A stretch of 64,000 nt of DNA from Paraburkholderia sp. IMGN_8 (GTDB lineage: Bacteria > Pseudomonadota > Gammaproteobacteria > Burkholderiales > Burkholderiaceae): assembly GCF_038050405.1 (NCBI RefSeq), contig NZ_CP150900.1, positions 4,154,001-4,218,000 of the forward strand. Direction: 5' to 3'. The notes under the pieces are model-generated. The model did no database searches. It was not told where the DNA came from and worked only from the letters and a program-made list of their open reading frames with translations. The position numbers and the translations under genes were made by a program. Below are positions 7,710 through 18,425 of the stretch, piece by piece. Numbering within the stretch: position 1 is the first letter of the stretch; the number at the start of each line of letters is the position of its first letter.

Positions 7710-10700
7710 TCACATATTGCGGCGGTACTGTCCGCCCACTTCAAACAACGCGTGCGTGATTTGCCCGAGCGAGCAAACGCGCACGACGTCCATCAGCACT
7801 GCGAACACGTTCTCGTCAGCAATCACCGCGCGCTTCAGGCGTTCAAGCGCCGCAGGTGTCTCATCGCGATACCGTTCCTGGAAATCGCGCAGGCGTTTCA
7901 ACTGGCTCTGCTTCTCGTCGTCGGTGGAACGGGCGAGCGCGATCGGCTGCGGCGCTTCATGCGGATGCGAACTCAAGAACGTATTCACGCCGACAATCGG
8001 ATACGAGCCGTCGTGCTTGCGATGCTCGTACAGCATCGACTCGTCCTGAATGCGCCCACGCTGGTAGCCGGTTTCCATCGCGCCGAGCACGCCGCCGCGT
8101 TCGGTGAGGCGGTCGAACTCCGCCAGCACCGCTTCTTCGACCAGATCGGTCAGCTCCTCGATCACAAAGCTGCCCTGATTCGGGTTCTGGTTCTTCGCCA
8201 GCCCCCATTCACGGTTGATGATCAACTGGATCGCGACTGCGCGGCGCACCGAATCCTCGGTGGGCGTGGTGATCGCCTCGTCGAAGGCGTTGGTGTGCAG
8301 CGAGTTGCAGTTGTCGTAGATCGCGATCAGCGCCTGCAGTGTGGTGCGGATATCGTTGAAGTCGATTTCCTGCGCATGCAGGCTGCGCCCTGAGGTCTGC
8401 ACGTGATACTTGAGCTTCTGGCTGCGTTCGTTCGCGCCGTAACGTTCTCGCATGGCGATAGCCCAGATGCGTCGCGCGACACGGCCGAGCACCGTGTATT
8501 CCGGGTCCATACCGTTCGAAAAGAAGAATGACAGGTTCGGCGCAAAATCGTCGATCGACATGCCGCGAGCGAGATACGCCTCGACGTACGTGAAGCCGTT
8601 CGCCAGCGTGTACGCGAGTTGCGAGATCGGGTTCGCGCCCGCTTCGGCGATGTGATAGCCCGAGATCGACACCGAATAGAAATTGCGCACGCGGTGCTCG
8701 ACGAAGTACGCCTGAATATCGCCCATCACTTTCAGGCTGAACTCGGTCGAGAAGATGCAGGTGTTCTGGCCTTGGTCTTCCTTCAGGATGTCCGCCTGAA
8801 CGGTGCCGCGCACGTTTTCCAGCGCGTGGCGGCGGGCGGTGGCGAGCTCTTCGCCGGTGGGCTTGCGTCCTTCCTGTTGCAGCCTTTCGTTTAGACGCGC
8901 GATCTGCTGATCGATCGCGACGTTGAAGAACATCGCGAGGATCGTCGGCGCCGGTCCGTTGATCGTCATCGAGACGGACGTTTCCGGCGCGCACAGATCG
9001 AAGCCGTCGTAGAGCGCTTTCATGTCGTCGAGGGTCGCGATGGAGACACCCGAATTGCCCACCTTGCCGTAGATGTCCGGCCGCTCGTGCGGCTCTTCGC
9101 CGTATAGCGTGACCGAATCGAACGCTGTCGAAAGACGTTTGGCCGGCATCCCTTCGGAGAGCAGTTTGAAACGCCGGTTGGTGCGGAACGGATCGCCTTC
9201 ACCGGCGAACATTCGCGTCGGATCTTCGTTCTCGCGGCGGAACGGAAACACGCCCGCGGTGAACGGAAAGTGGCCGGGCAGATTGTCGAGCATCAGCCAG
9301 CGCAGGATTTCGCCGTGGTCGACAAACTTGGGCAGCGCGACTTTGCGGACCGCCGAGCCTGACAGCGTCGTGACAGTGAGCGCGGTGTGAATTTCGCGGT
9401 CGCGAATCCGGACGATGTGTTCGTCGCCGGAATAAGCCGCTACGGTTTGCGGCCATGCTTCCAGCAGCTTGCGTTCGCGCTCGCCGAGCTCGGCGGTGTG
9501 CTGGTCGATTAGCTTGTCCAGTTGGGTCTGGGGTTGGTTCGCTGCTTCTGCATCTGCATCTGCGTTGGCGTTGGCGTTGGTGTTCGCTTCGCCGAGCATC
9601 CGGCGCGCTTCGGTGAGCTGCCAGCGTTCGCGCGCCACGCGCGCTTGCACGTCGGCTCGATTGCGATAGGCGTGAACTGTCTGCGCAACATCCGCCAGAT
9701 AGCGCACGCGCGCCGGCGGCACGATCGCGTTGCGTCCACTCGAAAAGCGTACGTCTTCGAGCGTCGGCAGATGGCCGCCGCCGACGCGCAAACCATGCGC
9801 ACGTAATGCCTCGGCAACGTGCTGATACAACGCGGTCACGCCGTCGTCGTTAAAGCGCGAGGCGATGGTGCCGAACACCGGCATCGCGTCCGGCGCCTTT
9901 GCGAAGTCGCCGCGATTGCGCTGCACCTGCTTCGCGACGTCGCGCAACGCATCCGGCGCGCCTTTGCGATCGAACTTGTTGATCGCAACAAAGTTGGCGA
10001 AGTCGAGCATGTCGATCTTTTCCAACTGGCTCGCCGCGCCGAACTCCGGCGTCATCACGTACAGCGATTCGTCGACGAACGGCACGATCGCCGCGTTGCC
10101 CTGGCCGATCCCGGACGTCTCGACGATGATCAGGTCGAAGCCCGCCGCTTTGCATAACATCAGCGCGTCGGGCAGCGCATCGGAGATTTCGCTCGACGCT
10201 TCGCGCGTCGCCATCGAGCGCATGAACACGCGCGGGCCGCCGCCCCAATCGCCGATTGCGTTCATGCGGATGCGGTCGCCGAGCAACGCGCCGCCGGACT
10301 TGCGGCGCGACGGGTCGATCGCGAGTACGGCTATGGTGAGGGCATCGCCGTAGTCGAGACGGAAACGGCGAATCAGTTCGTCGGTCAGCGAGGATTTGCC
10401 GGCGCCGCCGGTGCCGGTCACGCCGAGTATCGGGACCTCGACCGACTCCGCGAGATACGCCAGCGCTTCCTGGTCGGCCGAGTTGATGCGGCCGGCTTCG
10501 AACGCGCTGATCAGTTGCGCGAGGCGGCGGAATGTGAACGACGCGGGGTCCGGGTTTTCGACGGCGTGGATGGTCTGGTCGGCGTGGGCCGCCCCGCCCG
10601 TTTTGTGTGCTTTGGCGGAAGGATCACGCACGCTGGCTTGGTCGCCGGCACGCGTCTCGACGCGTCGATCGAAGCGCGGCAGGCCACACGCCGACAGATC

Positions 10701-11213
10701 GGCCACCCATTCGCTTACCGTGCTCTGCCGCGTGGCTGCGCCATGGCGCGCGGCTTGGGCACAGCGCGCGATCATGTCGTCGATCATGCCTTGCAGGCCG
10801 AGCCGCTGGCCGTCGTGCGGCGAATAGATCTTCTCGACGCCGTAATGTTCGAGCTCGGCGATTTCGTCGGGGACGATCACACCGCCGCCGCCGCCGAACA
10901 CCTTGATACGCTCGCCGCCGCGCGCGCGCAGCAGGTCGACGAGATAGCGGAAGTATTCGTTATGGCCGCCCTGGTAGCTGGACACGGCGACGCCGTCGGC
11001 GTCTTCCTGCAGCGCGGCGGTGGCGACTTCATCGACCGAGCGGTTGTGGCCGAGGTGGATCACCTCGACGCCGCTCGCTTGCAGGATGCGCCGCATGATG
11101 TTGATCGACGCGTCGTGGCCGTCGAACAGGGCGGCCGCTGTGACGAAACGCAGGCGCCGGCCCGCGGGCAGCTTGTGGCTGTCGGCGCGCTGCGGCGTGG
11201 ACAGATCGGTCAT
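7710..11213 (-). CDS. icmF: Fused isobutyryl-CoA mutase IcmF
   Basis: A 1167-residue adenosylcobalamin enzyme that interconverts isobutyryl-CoA and n-butyryl-CoA, with its G-protein chaperone built in. Order seen: B12-binding domain at the N-terminus (LFDGHDASI with the cobalt ligand His33; [16 protein letters not shown]), a MeaB/ArgK-like GTPase with P-loop [12 protein letters not shown] near residue 260 and NKFDRKG as the base-specificity loop, then the substrate-binding mutase barrel with [29 protein letters not shown] and [13 protein letters not shown]. This architecture separates it from methylmalonyl-CoA mutase, which lacks the internal GTPase. A low-complexity linker rich in Asn-Ala (about residues 545-560) joins the GTPase and mutase parts. 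Some members also accept isovaleryl- or pivalyl-CoA. Confidence 0.95.
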   Translation of the reverse strand: MTDLSTPQRADSHKLPAGRRLRFVTAAALFDGHDASINIMRRILQASGVEVIHLGHNRSVDEVATAALQEDADGVAVSSYQGGHNEYFRYLVDLLRARGGERIKVFGGGGGVIVPDEIAELEHYGVEKIYSPHDGQRLGLQGMIDDMIARCAQAARHGAATRQSTVSEWVADLSACGLPRFDRRVETRAGDQASVRDPSAKAHKTGGAAHADQTIHAVENPDPASFTFRRLAQLISAFEAGRINSADQEALAYLAESVEVPILGVTGTGGAGKSSLTDELIRRFRLDYGDALTIAVLAIDPSRRKSGGALLGDRIRMNAIGDWGGGPRVFMRSMATREASSEISDALPDALMLCKAAGFDLIIVETSGIGQGNAAIVPFVDESLYVMTPEFGAASQLEKIDMLDFANFVAINKFDRKGAPDALRDVAKQVQRNRGDFAKAPDAMPVFGTIASRFNDDGVTALYQHVAEALRAHGLRVGGGHLPTLEDVRFSSGRNAIVPPARVRYLADVAQTVHAYRNRADVQARVARERWQLTEARRMLGEANTNANANADADAEAANQPQTQLDKLIDQHTAELGERERKLLEAWPQTVAAYSGDEHIVRIRDREIHTALTVTTLSGSAVRKVALPKFVDHGEILRWLMLDNLPGHFPFTAGVFPFRRENEDPTRMFAGEGDPFRTNRRFKLLSEGMPAKRLSTAFDSVTLYGEEPHERPDIYGKVGNSGVSIATLDDMKALYDGFDLCAPETSVSMTINGPAPTILAMFFNVAIDQQIARLNERLQQEGRKPTGEELATARRHALENVRGTVQADILKEDQGQNTCIFSTEFSLKVMGDIQAYFVEHRVRNFYSVSISGYHIAEAGANPISQLAYTLANGFTYVEAYLARGMSIDDFAPNLSFFFSNGMDPEYTVLGRVARRIWAIAMRERYGANERSQKLKYHVQTSGRSLHAQEIDFNDIRTTLQALIAIYDNCNSLHTNAFDEAITTPTEDSVRRAVAIQLIINREWGLAKNQNPNQGSFVIEELTDLVEEAVLAEFDRLTERGGVLGAMETGYQRGRIQDESMLYEHRKHDGSYPIVGVNTFLSSHPHEAPQPIALARSTDDEKQSQLKRLRDFQERYRDETPAALERLKRAVIADENVFAVLMDVVRVCSLGQITHALFEVGGQYRRNM

Positions 11214-11296
11214 GTCTCCCCCAGATCGTTACGCGTATGGCTGCTGGCAACCAGTATAGCGAAACGGCTTGCAGCGCCTCGGCTGCCCCGGCAGGC

Positions 11297-12229
11297 CTAG
11301 CGCACCGCCAGTGCCTTGATCTGCTCGAGCGACGGCCACAGCGCTTCGTTCGCGAAACGCCCGGCAAGGAAATCGACAAACGAGCGCACCTTGGCCGACA
11401 GATGCCGGCGGCTCGCGTACACCACATGGATCGGCAACTCGCGCGGCGGCACTTCGTCGACCAGCAGCGGCACAAGGCGCCCCGCTGCCAGATCGTCGCC
11501 GATCACCTCGGTGCCGAGCAGCGCGATACCCGCGCCTTGCAGCACGATCACGCGTTGCGCCTCCAGGTGGTTGACGATCAGGTTGCCTGACAGGCGCACC
11601 CGAGACGTGGCGTCGCCGGTCGCGATTTCGAGGGCCGATACGCCCGCGTATTGCAGATAGTTGTGGCGCGCGAGGTCGGCGACGGTCTTCGGCGTGCCGT
11701 GCCGGCGCAGATAAGCGGGCGATGCGCACAGCACCAGGTGGGCCGTCGCAATCTGCCGGGCGATCAGCGACGACGATTTGAGGCCGCTCGGCGAGGCCCG
11801 GATCGCGACGTCGAAGCCTTCGTCGATCAGTTCGACCACGCGGTCGGACAGCGTAATGTCGACGGTGACCTGCGGATGCTGCGCGGCGTAGTCGGCCACC
11901 GCGGCCATCACGTGGCTCAAGCCGAACGCCGACAACGACGACACCCGCAAGCGCCCTTGCGGCACGACGCTCGCCGCGCCGACCGCCTGCTCGGCTTCTT
12001 CAAGTTCGGTCAGCACCTGGGAGAGTCGCTCGTAATATTCGCGGCCCGCCTCGGTAGGCGCGACGCGTCGCGTGGTGCGGTTCAGCAAACGCGCGCCGAG
12101 TTGCTGTTCGAGGTGCATCACGTGCTTGCTCGCCATCGCCGCCGACATCTCCATCCGGTCGGCCGCACCGACAAAACTGCCGACTTCGACCACATGCCGG
12201 AACACTTTCATGCTGACGAGGGTATCCAT
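11297..12229 (-). CDS. LysR-family transcriptional regulator
   Basis: A 310-residue LysR protein. The N-terminal winged helix (FRHVVEVGSFVGAADRMEMSAAMASKHVMHLEQQLGARLLNRTTRRVAPTEAG) is followed by the periplasmic-binding-like effector domain; the sequence type is the common CrgA/DmlR-like group. It lies 84 bases upstream of icmF on the same strand; whether it regulates icmF, the porin or something distant is not shown. Confidence 0.9.
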   Translation of the reverse strand: MDTLVSMKVFRHVVEVGSFVGAADRMEMSAAMASKHVMHLEQQLGARLLNRTTRRVAPTEAGREYYERLSQVLTELEEAEQAVGAASVVPQGRLRVSSLSAFGLSHVMAAVADYAAQHPQVTVDITLSDRVVELIDEGFDVAIRASPSGLKSSSLIARQIATAHLVLCASPAYLRRHGTPKTVADLARHNYLQYAGVSALEIATGDATSRVRLSGNLIVNHLEAQRVIVLQGAGIALLGTEVIGDDLAAGRLVPLLVDEVPPRELPIHVVYASRRHLSAKVRSFVDFLAGRFANEALWPSLEQIKALAVR

Positions 12230-12324
12230 CTCAATCGCTCGCTTCAGGAATCAATCGACGTCATTTTGCCGGGTTTATCAAAGGTTGGTCGGCAAATCGG
12301 CATATGAAGCGCCCCAGAAGCAAT

Positions 12325-12357
12325 AAACCCCGCCTTCCTGACGGAAGGCGGGGTTTT
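12325..12357 (-). terminator. Rho-independent terminator after the porin gene
   Basis: An 11-bp perfect GC-rich stem, CCCCGCCTTCC (12328-12338) and GGAAGGCGGGG (12343-12353) with a TGAC loop, flanked by AA on one side and TTTT on the other, so it could work in both directions. It sits 30 bases beyond the porin stop and upstream of the LysR gene. Confidence 0.85.
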
Positions 12358-12386
12358 GCGAATACGCATCAAGCGTGGAACCGTAC

Positions 12387-13475
12387 TTAGAACTTCGCGC
12401 GCATCCCAACGCCGTACGTGTTGCCGCTCGACTGGTTGCTGATCTTGTCGTACATATAAGCCGCGTAGAGGTCCGTGCGCTTGGACAGCGGATAGTCGTA
12501 GCCGATTGCTGCCGTCTGACGGGTCTGGTCGAAACCGCCGCCGTCGCGCGAATACGCGTACGACGCCATCACCGTGCCCGGGCCAGCCGGCACAGACACG
12601 CCGCCTTGAGCCGTGTTCACGTGCCAGCTCGTGATGGTCTGGTCGTTATACGTGTACATGTACTGGCCGAAGAACTTCACATACTTCATGTCGTACGACA
12701 TGCCGACCTGCGCAACGCTCTGGCTCTTCAGGCCGGCAATGCCCGACGCACCAGCGCTGCCGAGGTCGCCCGGGGCGTTGTTGAAGTTCACGTACTGATA
12801 CACCGCGGTCGCCGCGAACGGGCCGTGGAAGTACAGCACCTGGCCGCTCCACTTCTTCGAGCCGTTCTGGCCCGCCGTGTTGCCGAGTGCATACATCGCC
12901 GTCGCGGAGAGGCCGTTGAAGTTCGGCGACGAGTACGACACCGCGTTATTCCAGCCCGAATCGCCCGTCACGCCCTGATCGGTCGAGTAGGTCGGGAACG
13001 TGCCAAGGCCGAGGTACACGTGGTACACCATCGGCGAGAACACGTAAGAGTCGATGAACGGGTTGAACAGGATCGTCGACACGAACAGCGGCGTCGTCAG
13101 ACGGCCGGCGGTCACCGTGCCGTACGGCGATTCGATACCGACGTACGCGTTACGCGAGAACATCGTGTCGCCGGTGAAGCGGCCGAACGCGCCGTTCTGT
13201 GCACGGAAGAAGCCTTCCAGCGTGAAGATGGCCTTGTAGCCGCCGCCCAGATCCTCTGCCCCCTTCAAGCCCCAGTAGGACGTGGACATCCCGCCGCCGG
13301 ACACCTGCACTGCAGTCTTGCCGCCCGGGAATTTCTGCGCGCCGACCCATTCGTCGACCTGGCCGTAGAGTTGTACGCTCGATTGCGCAAAAGCCGACGA
13401 TGCACTGGCCAGCAGGGCGGCACACGCGGTTGCCTTGAGGGTGGTCTTCAGCGCGCGGCTGATGCTTGTTTTCAT
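12387..13475 (-). CDS. Gram-negative outer-membrane porin
   Basis: A general-diffusion porin of the Burkholderia OmpC/Omp38 type (16-strand beta barrel, trimer). The start at 13475 is chosen because AGGAG lies six bases upstream and it opens a clean signal peptide, MKTSISRALKTTLKATACAA, ending at SSAFAQ before SSVQLYGQVDEW. The 362-residue precursor shows YWGLKGAEDLGGGYKAIF, FSRNAYVGIE, the PLFV region of loop 3 and the terminal aromatic GVGMRAKF (C-terminal Phe) needed for insertion by BAM. It stands alone with its own terminator. Substrate preference cannot be read. Confidence 0.94.
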   Translation of the reverse strand: MKTSISRALKTTLKATACAALLASASSAFAQSSVQLYGQVDEWVGAQKFPGGKTAVQVSGGGMSTSYWGLKGAEDLGGGYKAIFTLEGFFRAQNGAFGRFTGDTMFSRNAYVGIESPYGTVTAGRLTTPLFVSTILFNPFIDSYVFSPMVYHVYLGLGTFPTYSTDQGVTGDSGWNNAVSYSSPNFNGLSATAMYALGNTAGQNGSKKWSGQVLYFHGPFAATAVYQYVNFNNAPGDLGSAGASGIAGLKSQSVAQVGMSYDMKYVKFFGQYMYTYNDQTITSWHVNTAQGGVSVPAGPGTVMASYAYSRDGGGFDQTRQTAAIGYDYPLSKRTDLYAAYMYDKISNQSSGNTYGVGMRAKF

Positions 13476-14104
13476 GGATTCTCCTGTCTTTGTCGAAAAG
13501 GGTGAGGCTGTGCGAAAGGGGTAGCTCGCGCGAACCATTGTTGTTGTCCGTTCGATCGTCGAGCCAATCTGGGCGGGACCATCTTTGCGGACCATTTTTA
13601 TGGACAAAAATATCTCTGGTTATTGCGGGTATAGCGATCTGATTAGTTTTGTCACTTATCGGCCTGATAACGCCTTGGCCGCACACGTCATAACCGCTTC
13701 GCCGCATGCCGCACGGCGCACCGCAAAGCGATGCTGACATTGCGCCCGACCGGCTGATAACGGCCGAGATGTCATGCGGATGACGCGCCGCTGCAGAAAC
13801 GATCAAATTTGACGACGGGAGACCCTTTATCGCCGAGCGTTTTCAAAAAAGTGTGGCGTCTACACGTCACCTTGACAGAGGCTTTTTGGACGGCGGCAGA
13901 GCGGAAAGACGCGGCAAATCGGTTTGAAAGCCGGAATATTTGATCTGAAGGAAAGTGGCAGCGGATTTCAGCCGCGATTTGGAGCGAGGTTTATCCGCGC
14001 CAGGTTAATGCGGCGAGGATGACTGCAGAGGGGTAACAGAAGCGGTTGCGCTGACGGGCGCTTCAAAGCACTAACCGGCGACGACCGCGTTTTCGGCGCG
14101 GTGC
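13476..14104. other. Non-coding stretch upstream of the porin
   Basis: About 630 bases without a convincing gene. It must contain the porin promoter and leader; a near-palindrome CCATTTTTATGG at 13592-13603 lies about 120 bases before the porin start. Nothing else is recognised. Confidence 0.4.
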
Positions 14105-14662
14105 CTAATTACGGTAAGGAGAGCCTTCTGGCTGACGCGGATAATCCGCTTGACGCGGCATTGCGCGCGACGAGCCGCGCTCTTCGTTGTAGCGGGCGAC
14201 ATCGGCACGTATCGAGCCGGCGCGAACCGGCGCATTGGGCGGCGGACGCGGCACTGGGCGCGATTCGGCGCTGACTGGGGTAATTGCACCGGCGTACTGG
14301 ATGCCGCCGCGATGATCACCGCGATGATCGCCGGGATATCCGGCGGGTCCGGCTACACGAGGCATTGCCGTGTTGTAGCCGCCAAAGCCGTTAGCGTAGT
14401 TACCGCCATTGAGATTCGCGCCGCCGTGCGGCAAGCGCGCGTGGCGCTCGGCCAGATTGTTGCGGGACACGCTGACTTTGGTGGCGCCATAATAACGGCC
14501 CGCGTTGCGAGCATCGCCGCGCGTTGCGTGGTCCACAGCAGCGCGCGAGTAACCGCTGCCGCCACCGTGCGACGTGCCCGGCATTTTTGCATAGACGAAC
14601 GAGCACAGCGCGGCGATAACCGCACCCAACACCCAGAGCCTCGTTCTCGACAACCCGTCCAC
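14105..14662 (-). CDS. Hypothetical glycine/proline-rich protein with N-terminal membrane segment
   Basis: I do not recognise this 185-residue protein. It begins at a GTG with AGGTGAG a few bases upstream and has one hydrophobic segment at residues 9-25 (LWVLGAVIAALCSFVYA), probably a signal anchor, followed by a long low-complexity, basic, Gly/Asn/Tyr/Arg/Pro-rich tail (NGGNYANGFGGYN, DHRGDHRGG, VPRPPPNAPV). A surface- or periplasm-exposed, natively flexible protein is inferred. The opposite strand is also open over this length, but its product is alanine/arginine-rich and lacks a start signal, so the minus strand is preferred. Confidence 0.5.
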   Translation of the reverse strand: MDGLSRTRLWVLGAVIAALCSFVYAKMPGTSHGGGSGYSRAAVDHATRGDARNAGRYYGATKVSVSRNNLAERHARLPHGGANLNGGNYANGFGGYNTAMPRVAGPAGYPGDHRGDHRGGIQYAGAITPVSAESRPVPRPPPNAPVRAGSIRADVARYNEERGSSRAMPRQADYPRQPEGSPYRN

Positions 14663-15223
14663 CAGTGACTCACCTGCCCGAAGACTTGCCTGAAGCCCAT
14701 CGTTCGAGCTGCGACGGGCTTGTTCTGGGACCGGCTCGAGCGTCGCGGATCTGTCGCGGCGCGGGGCATCCCGATGGCCTTTGAGCAGTAATTTATGGGC
14801 ATGGCTAAAGGGTGTCGAGCCAAAAAGTGTTAGGCCTCCACCGCTGTTGTAACACCTTGTTACTGCGACGTTTTTCCGCGACAGTGCCCTTGCACGTAAG
14901 CGCGGAAACAGCTTGCTGGAGCGGCTTTAACGAGACATCGGGAGCGTCTTGACGCATGACGAATGGCGGCGCCATTTCCCACCGGATTGTCAAAACGGCA
15001 GTGGACCAATCACGCGCCGTCGCCAATACTGAGACGGAGCAGCGGGCAGTGCTTCAATGCTCCACACAGCGCTTTGATGCGTGATGCTCATTAATCGATT
15101 CGGTAAATGAATTTGCATTTTCAATCGCTTTTCAACAACAATAGTCGTTTCCCATAGCCTGCGACGCAGCCTTCGTGCGCGCGTCCTTTGCTCTTTCCGC
15201 ATCACCGAATCGAGATTTCGACA
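14663..15223. other. Gene-free stretch
   Basis: About 560 bases between divergent genes. No reading frame with protein-like composition and no clear structured RNA is seen; promoters for both neighbours are presumed here. Composition becomes less GC-rich near 15080-15150. Confidence 0.35.
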
Positions 15224-16249
15224 ATGGCTCGCCCGAAACTGCTTCCCGACAATTTCACCTTGTGCCTCGTGGGCACCGTGATCCTTGCCAGCCTGCTGCC
15301 GGTGCACGGGCAGGCCGCCGTCGGCTTCAACTGGGTGACGAACGTTGCGGTCGGCCTGCTGTTTTTCCTGCACGGCGCCAAACTGTCACGCGAAGCGATC
15401 ATTGCGGGTGCGACGCACTGGCGGCTGCATCTTGTAGTGCTGCTCAGCACGTTCGCGTTGTTTCCGCTGCTCGGCCTCACGCTTAAACCGCTCCTTTCTC
15501 CACTTGTCACGCCGGCGCTCTATGCGGGGATCCTCTTCCTCTGCACGCTGCCGTCGACGGTTCAGTCGTCCATCGCGTTCACGTCCATTGCTAAAGGCAA
15601 TGTGCCGGCCGCCGTCTGCAGCGCGTCGGCGTCGAGCCTGCTGGGCATCTTCGTCACCCCCGCACTCGTCAGCCTCGTCGTTACCAATCAGGCGACGGGC
15701 GGCAGCTCGCCGTGGCATACGGTGGGCAACATCGTGCTGCAACTGCTGGTGCCGTTCGTGGCCGGCCAGTTGTTGCGCCCGTTGATCGGCAAGTGGATCG
15801 AGCACAATCGCGGCGTGCTGAAGTTTGTCGACCAGGGCTCGATCCTGCTGGTGGTGTACGGCGCGTTCAGCGAGGCCGTCAACGAGGGCCTGTGGCACCA
15901 GATTCCGCTGTCCGCCCTCGGTGGCTTGTTGCTCATCAACGTGGTGCTGCTCGCGCTGGCGCTGGCCGTGACGATGTTCGTCAGCAAGCGGCTCGGTTTC
16001 AACCGCGCGGATCAGATCACGATCATCTTCTGCGGTTCGAAGAAAAGCCTCGCCGCCGGCGTGCCGATGGCCAAGGTCATTTTCGCCTCGCATGCGGTGG
16101 GCGCCGTGGTCTTGCCGCTGATGCTGTTCCACCAGATCCAACTGATGGTGTGCGCCGCGCTCGCGCAGCGCTGGGGGGCCCGCGACACCAGCGGCGAAAC
16201 CCGCGCCGCCTCGCGCGAGCGGCCCGCCGCCGCCGTTGCCCGCCGTTGA
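15224..16249 (+). CDS. Bile-acid:Na+ symporter-like (SBF-like/YfeH type) transporter
   Basis: A 341-residue membrane protein with nine to ten hydrophobic segments and the BASS/SBF-like family features LLFFLHGAKLSREA, LCTLPSTVQSSIAFTSIAKGN (the crossover region with paired serines), and FCGSKKSLAAGVPMAKV near residue 275. E. coli YfeH and human SLC10A7 belong to this group; the transported solute is not established. The ATG at 15224 is preferred to one 36 bases earlier because the family starts with a short polar leader before the first helix, though neither has a strong ribosome-binding site. A terminator follows at 16308. Confidence 0.85.
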   Translation: MARPKLLPDNFTLCLVGTVILASLLPVHGQAAVGFNWVTNVAVGLLFFLHGAKLSREAIIAGATHWRLHLVVLLSTFALFPLLGLTLKPLLSPLVTPALYAGILFLCTLPSTVQSSIAFTSIAKGNVPAAVCSASASSLLGIFVTPALVSLVVTNQATGGSSPWHTVGNIVLQLLVPFVAGQLLRPLIGKWIEHNRGVLKFVDQGSILLVVYGAFSEAVNEGLWHQIPLSALGGLLLINVVLLALALAVTMFVSKRLGFNRADQITIIFCGSKKSLAAGVPMAKVIFASHAVGAVVLPLMLFHQIQLMVCAALAQRWGARDTSGETRAASRERPAAAVARR

Positions 16250-16307
16250 ATATGCACGCAATGCAAACAGGACATTCATTAGCGCCCTCCCTGAGCGTTA
16301 TTTGAAG

Positions 16308-16333
16308 AAAGCCGCCTCGTGCGGCTTTTTTTT
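16308..16333 (+). terminator. Rho-independent terminator after the SBF-like transporter
   Basis: Stem AAAGCCGC (16308-16315) with GCGGCTTT (16321-16328), loop CTCGT, running into nine consecutive T residues. It ends the symporter transcript 60 bases after its stop. Confidence 0.88.
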
Positions 16334-16516
16334 GTTATTTCACGCGGAAACGCCGCCGGTGTCGCCTCAGCCGGATGGCATAGGCGGATTCCTGGCGGGC
16401 ACAACGTCACAGGAACACGTGACGCACCATTTCAGTGCAACGATTCATCAAAAGTTCATTTAATCTCAAGCAATGTGGGCCGATAAACCGAGGGTCGATC
16501 GCTACGCCTGACTGCC

Positions 16517-18367
16517 ATGCAACTTCGCTCGCCCTCCCGATCCGCTGCGCCGCGCGTCGAGGAATTGATTGCCAGGCGCGAGCTGTCCGCTGTGTTCCAG
16601 CCGATCATCGATTTCGACAACCGCGCGATCCTCGGCTACGAGGGCCTGATCCGCGGACCGGCCGGCACGTCCCTCGAAACGCCGTTCGCGCTGTTTTCGC
16701 AGGCGCTGGCCGAGGGCTGCGCGATCGAACTCGAACGCGCGGCCGCGCGCACCTGCATCAGAGCGTTCATGCAGTTGGAGTGCGAAGGCAAGCTGTTCCT
16801 CAATTTCAGCGCGGACGCGATCCGCCAGCTGGCCGATGCGCACGACGGCTCGCTGGCGCTGCTGCGCCATTGCGGCGTCGATCCGCAACGGATCGTGATC
16901 GAGCTGACCGAGCAAAGCTCGATTCCGGACGTCGGCAGCTTCTTGCCGGTCATTACGGCGCTGCGCACGGCCGGCGCGCAATTCGCACTCGACGATTACG
17001 GCACCGCGAACGCCAGCATGAATCTGTGGGTACGGCTGCAACCGGACGTCGTGAAGATCGACCGTTTCTTCATCCACGACATCGCCTGCGATCCGCTCAA
17101 GTTCGAAGCTGTGCGCGCGATGCAGTACTTCGCCAACGCGAGCGGCGCGCGGCTGGTCGCCGAGGGCATCGAGAACGAAGCGGATCTGATCGTGGTGCGC
17201 GACATGGGGATCGGCTGCGGGCAAGGCTATTTCTTCGGCCGGCCCAACGCGCAACCGGCCCGCAGTGTCACCGACGACGCCCGCGACGCGCTGAGCGCCG
17301 GTCACATCGCCGTGTTTCCCGAAACCACGCGTACGGTCAGCAGCGCGTCGCCGTCGGGCGGCATGGCGTCGGCGAAAATGCTGGTGCACGCGCCCGCGCT
17401 GCCGCGCGAGGCCACCAACAACGACGTGCTCGAACTGTTCAATCGCCTGCCCGATCTGCACGCGGTGGCGGTGGTCGAGCACGACGAACCGCTCGCGCTG
17501 ATCAACCGGCGCAGCTTCATGGACCACTACGCGCTGCCGTACCACCGCGAGTTGTTCGGCAAGCGCCCGTGTCTGCTGTTTGCGAACGCGTCGCCGGTGA
17601 TCATCGAGAAATCGATGACCGTCGAGCAGATGGCCCAACTCCTCGCCAGCGACGACCAACGCTATCTTGCCGACGGCTTCGTCATCACCGACAACGGCAA
17701 ATACGTCGGCCTCGGCACCGGCGAGAACCTCGTGCGCGCGGTGACCGAAGTGCGCATAGAAGCCGCGCGCTACGCGAACCCGCTGACCTTTCTGCCGGGC
17801 AACATCCCGATCAGTTCGCACATCGCGCGCCTGCTCGGCAACGACGCCGGCTTCTACGCGTGCTATGTCGATCTGAACCACTTCAAGCCCTTCAACGATC
17901 AGTACGGCTACTGGCAAGGCGACGAAGTGCTGAAGTTCGCCGCCGCCGTGCTGGTCGACGTCTGCGACCCGACCCGCGACTTTCTCGGCCACGTGGGCGG
18001 CGACGATTTCCTGATCCTGTTCCAGAGCGACGACTGGAAGGAGCGTGTGCTGCGCGCGATTCACGTGTTCAACGAAGGCGCGCAGCGCTTCTACGCACCG
18101 GCCGACCGGCTGGCCGGCGGCATCCACGGGGAAGACCGGCGTGGCAATCCGACCTTCTTCGGCTTCGTGACGATGGCGATCGGCTGCGTGCACGTCGAGT
18201 CAGACGGCGGCCCGTCGTTTTATAGCAGCGAGGAGATTGCTTCCGTGGCGGCGGTGGCGAAGCGGCGCGCCAAGCACGAGACGAGCGGTTTCGTGCTGAT
18301 CGATGCAAGCGAGAGCGTCGCACTGCTGCGCGGACAAACGGAGGTCGCGCACGCTGCTTTCGACTAA
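16517..18367 (+). CDS. Cyclic-di-GMP protein EAL-CBS-GGDEF
   Basis: A 616-residue cytoplasmic protein without membrane segments. The EAL phosphodiesterase domain (about 20-250) reads YEGLIRG in place of EAL but keeps the metal and catalytic residues: Glu42, Asn97 (LNFSAD), Asp159-Asp160 (LDDYG), Lys180 (VKIDRF) and Glu216 (AEGIEN). A middle region (about 305-425; MTVEQMAQLLASDDQRYLADGFVI, GLGTGENLVRAV) looks like a CBS pair. The C-terminal GGDEF-like domain has YVDLNHFKPFND and the variant GGDDF at 494-498. The likely activity is c-di-GMP hydrolysis, with the last domain regulatory or weakly cyclising. It is a single-gene unit. Confidence 0.88.
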   Translation: MQLRSPSRSAAPRVEELIARRELSAVFQPIIDFDNRAILGYEGLIRGPAGTSLETPFALFSQALAEGCAIELERAAARTCIRAFMQLECEGKLFLNFSADAIRQLADAHDGSLALLRHCGVDPQRIVIELTEQSSIPDVGSFLPVITALRTAGAQFALDDYGTANASMNLWVRLQPDVVKIDRFFIHDIACDPLKFEAVRAMQYFANASGARLVAEGIENEADLIVVRDMGIGCGQGYFFGRPNAQPARSVTDDARDALSAGHIAVFPETTRTVSSASPSGGMASAKMLVHAPALPREATNNDVLELFNRLPDLHAVAVVEHDEPLALINRRSFMDHYALPYHRELFGKRPCLLFANASPVIIEKSMTVEQMAQLLASDDQRYLADGFVITDNGKYVGLGTGENLVRAVTEVRIEAARYANPLTFLPGNIPISSHIARLLGNDAGFYACYVDLNHFKPFNDQYGYWQGDEVLKFAAAVLVDVCDPTRDFLGHVGGDDFLILFQSDDWKERVLRAIHVFNEGAQRFYAPADRLAGGIHGEDRRGNPTFFGFVTMAIGCVHVESDGGPSFYSSEEIASVAAVAKRRAKHETSGFVLIDASESVALLRGQTEVAHAAFD

Positions 18368-18404
18368 GCCCGCGGGCTTTGCCGAGCCGCTCAAAACAGG
18401 TGCT

Positions 18405-18425
18405 GTTTAGCAGCTTTTACTAAAC
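18405..18425. promoter_or_regulatory. Possible operator upstream of the LacI gene
   Basis: A six-base inverted repeat GTTTAG/CTAAAC separated by nine bases, in an A/T-rich stretch 145 bases before the LacI-type start. It could be an autoregulatory site, but the arms are short and chance occurrence is plausible. Confidence 0.25.

Noticed and set aside
14150..14668. 172-codon open frame on the plus strand opposite the Gly-rich protein
   Set aside because: Product is rich in Ala and Arg with no start signal; the minus-strand frame has a plausible start and a membrane segment.
18366..18379. Palindrome AAGCCCGCGGGCTT after the EAL-CBS-GGDEF gene as a terminator
   Set aside because: Only three T's follow and the loop is too tight for a convincing intrinsic terminator.
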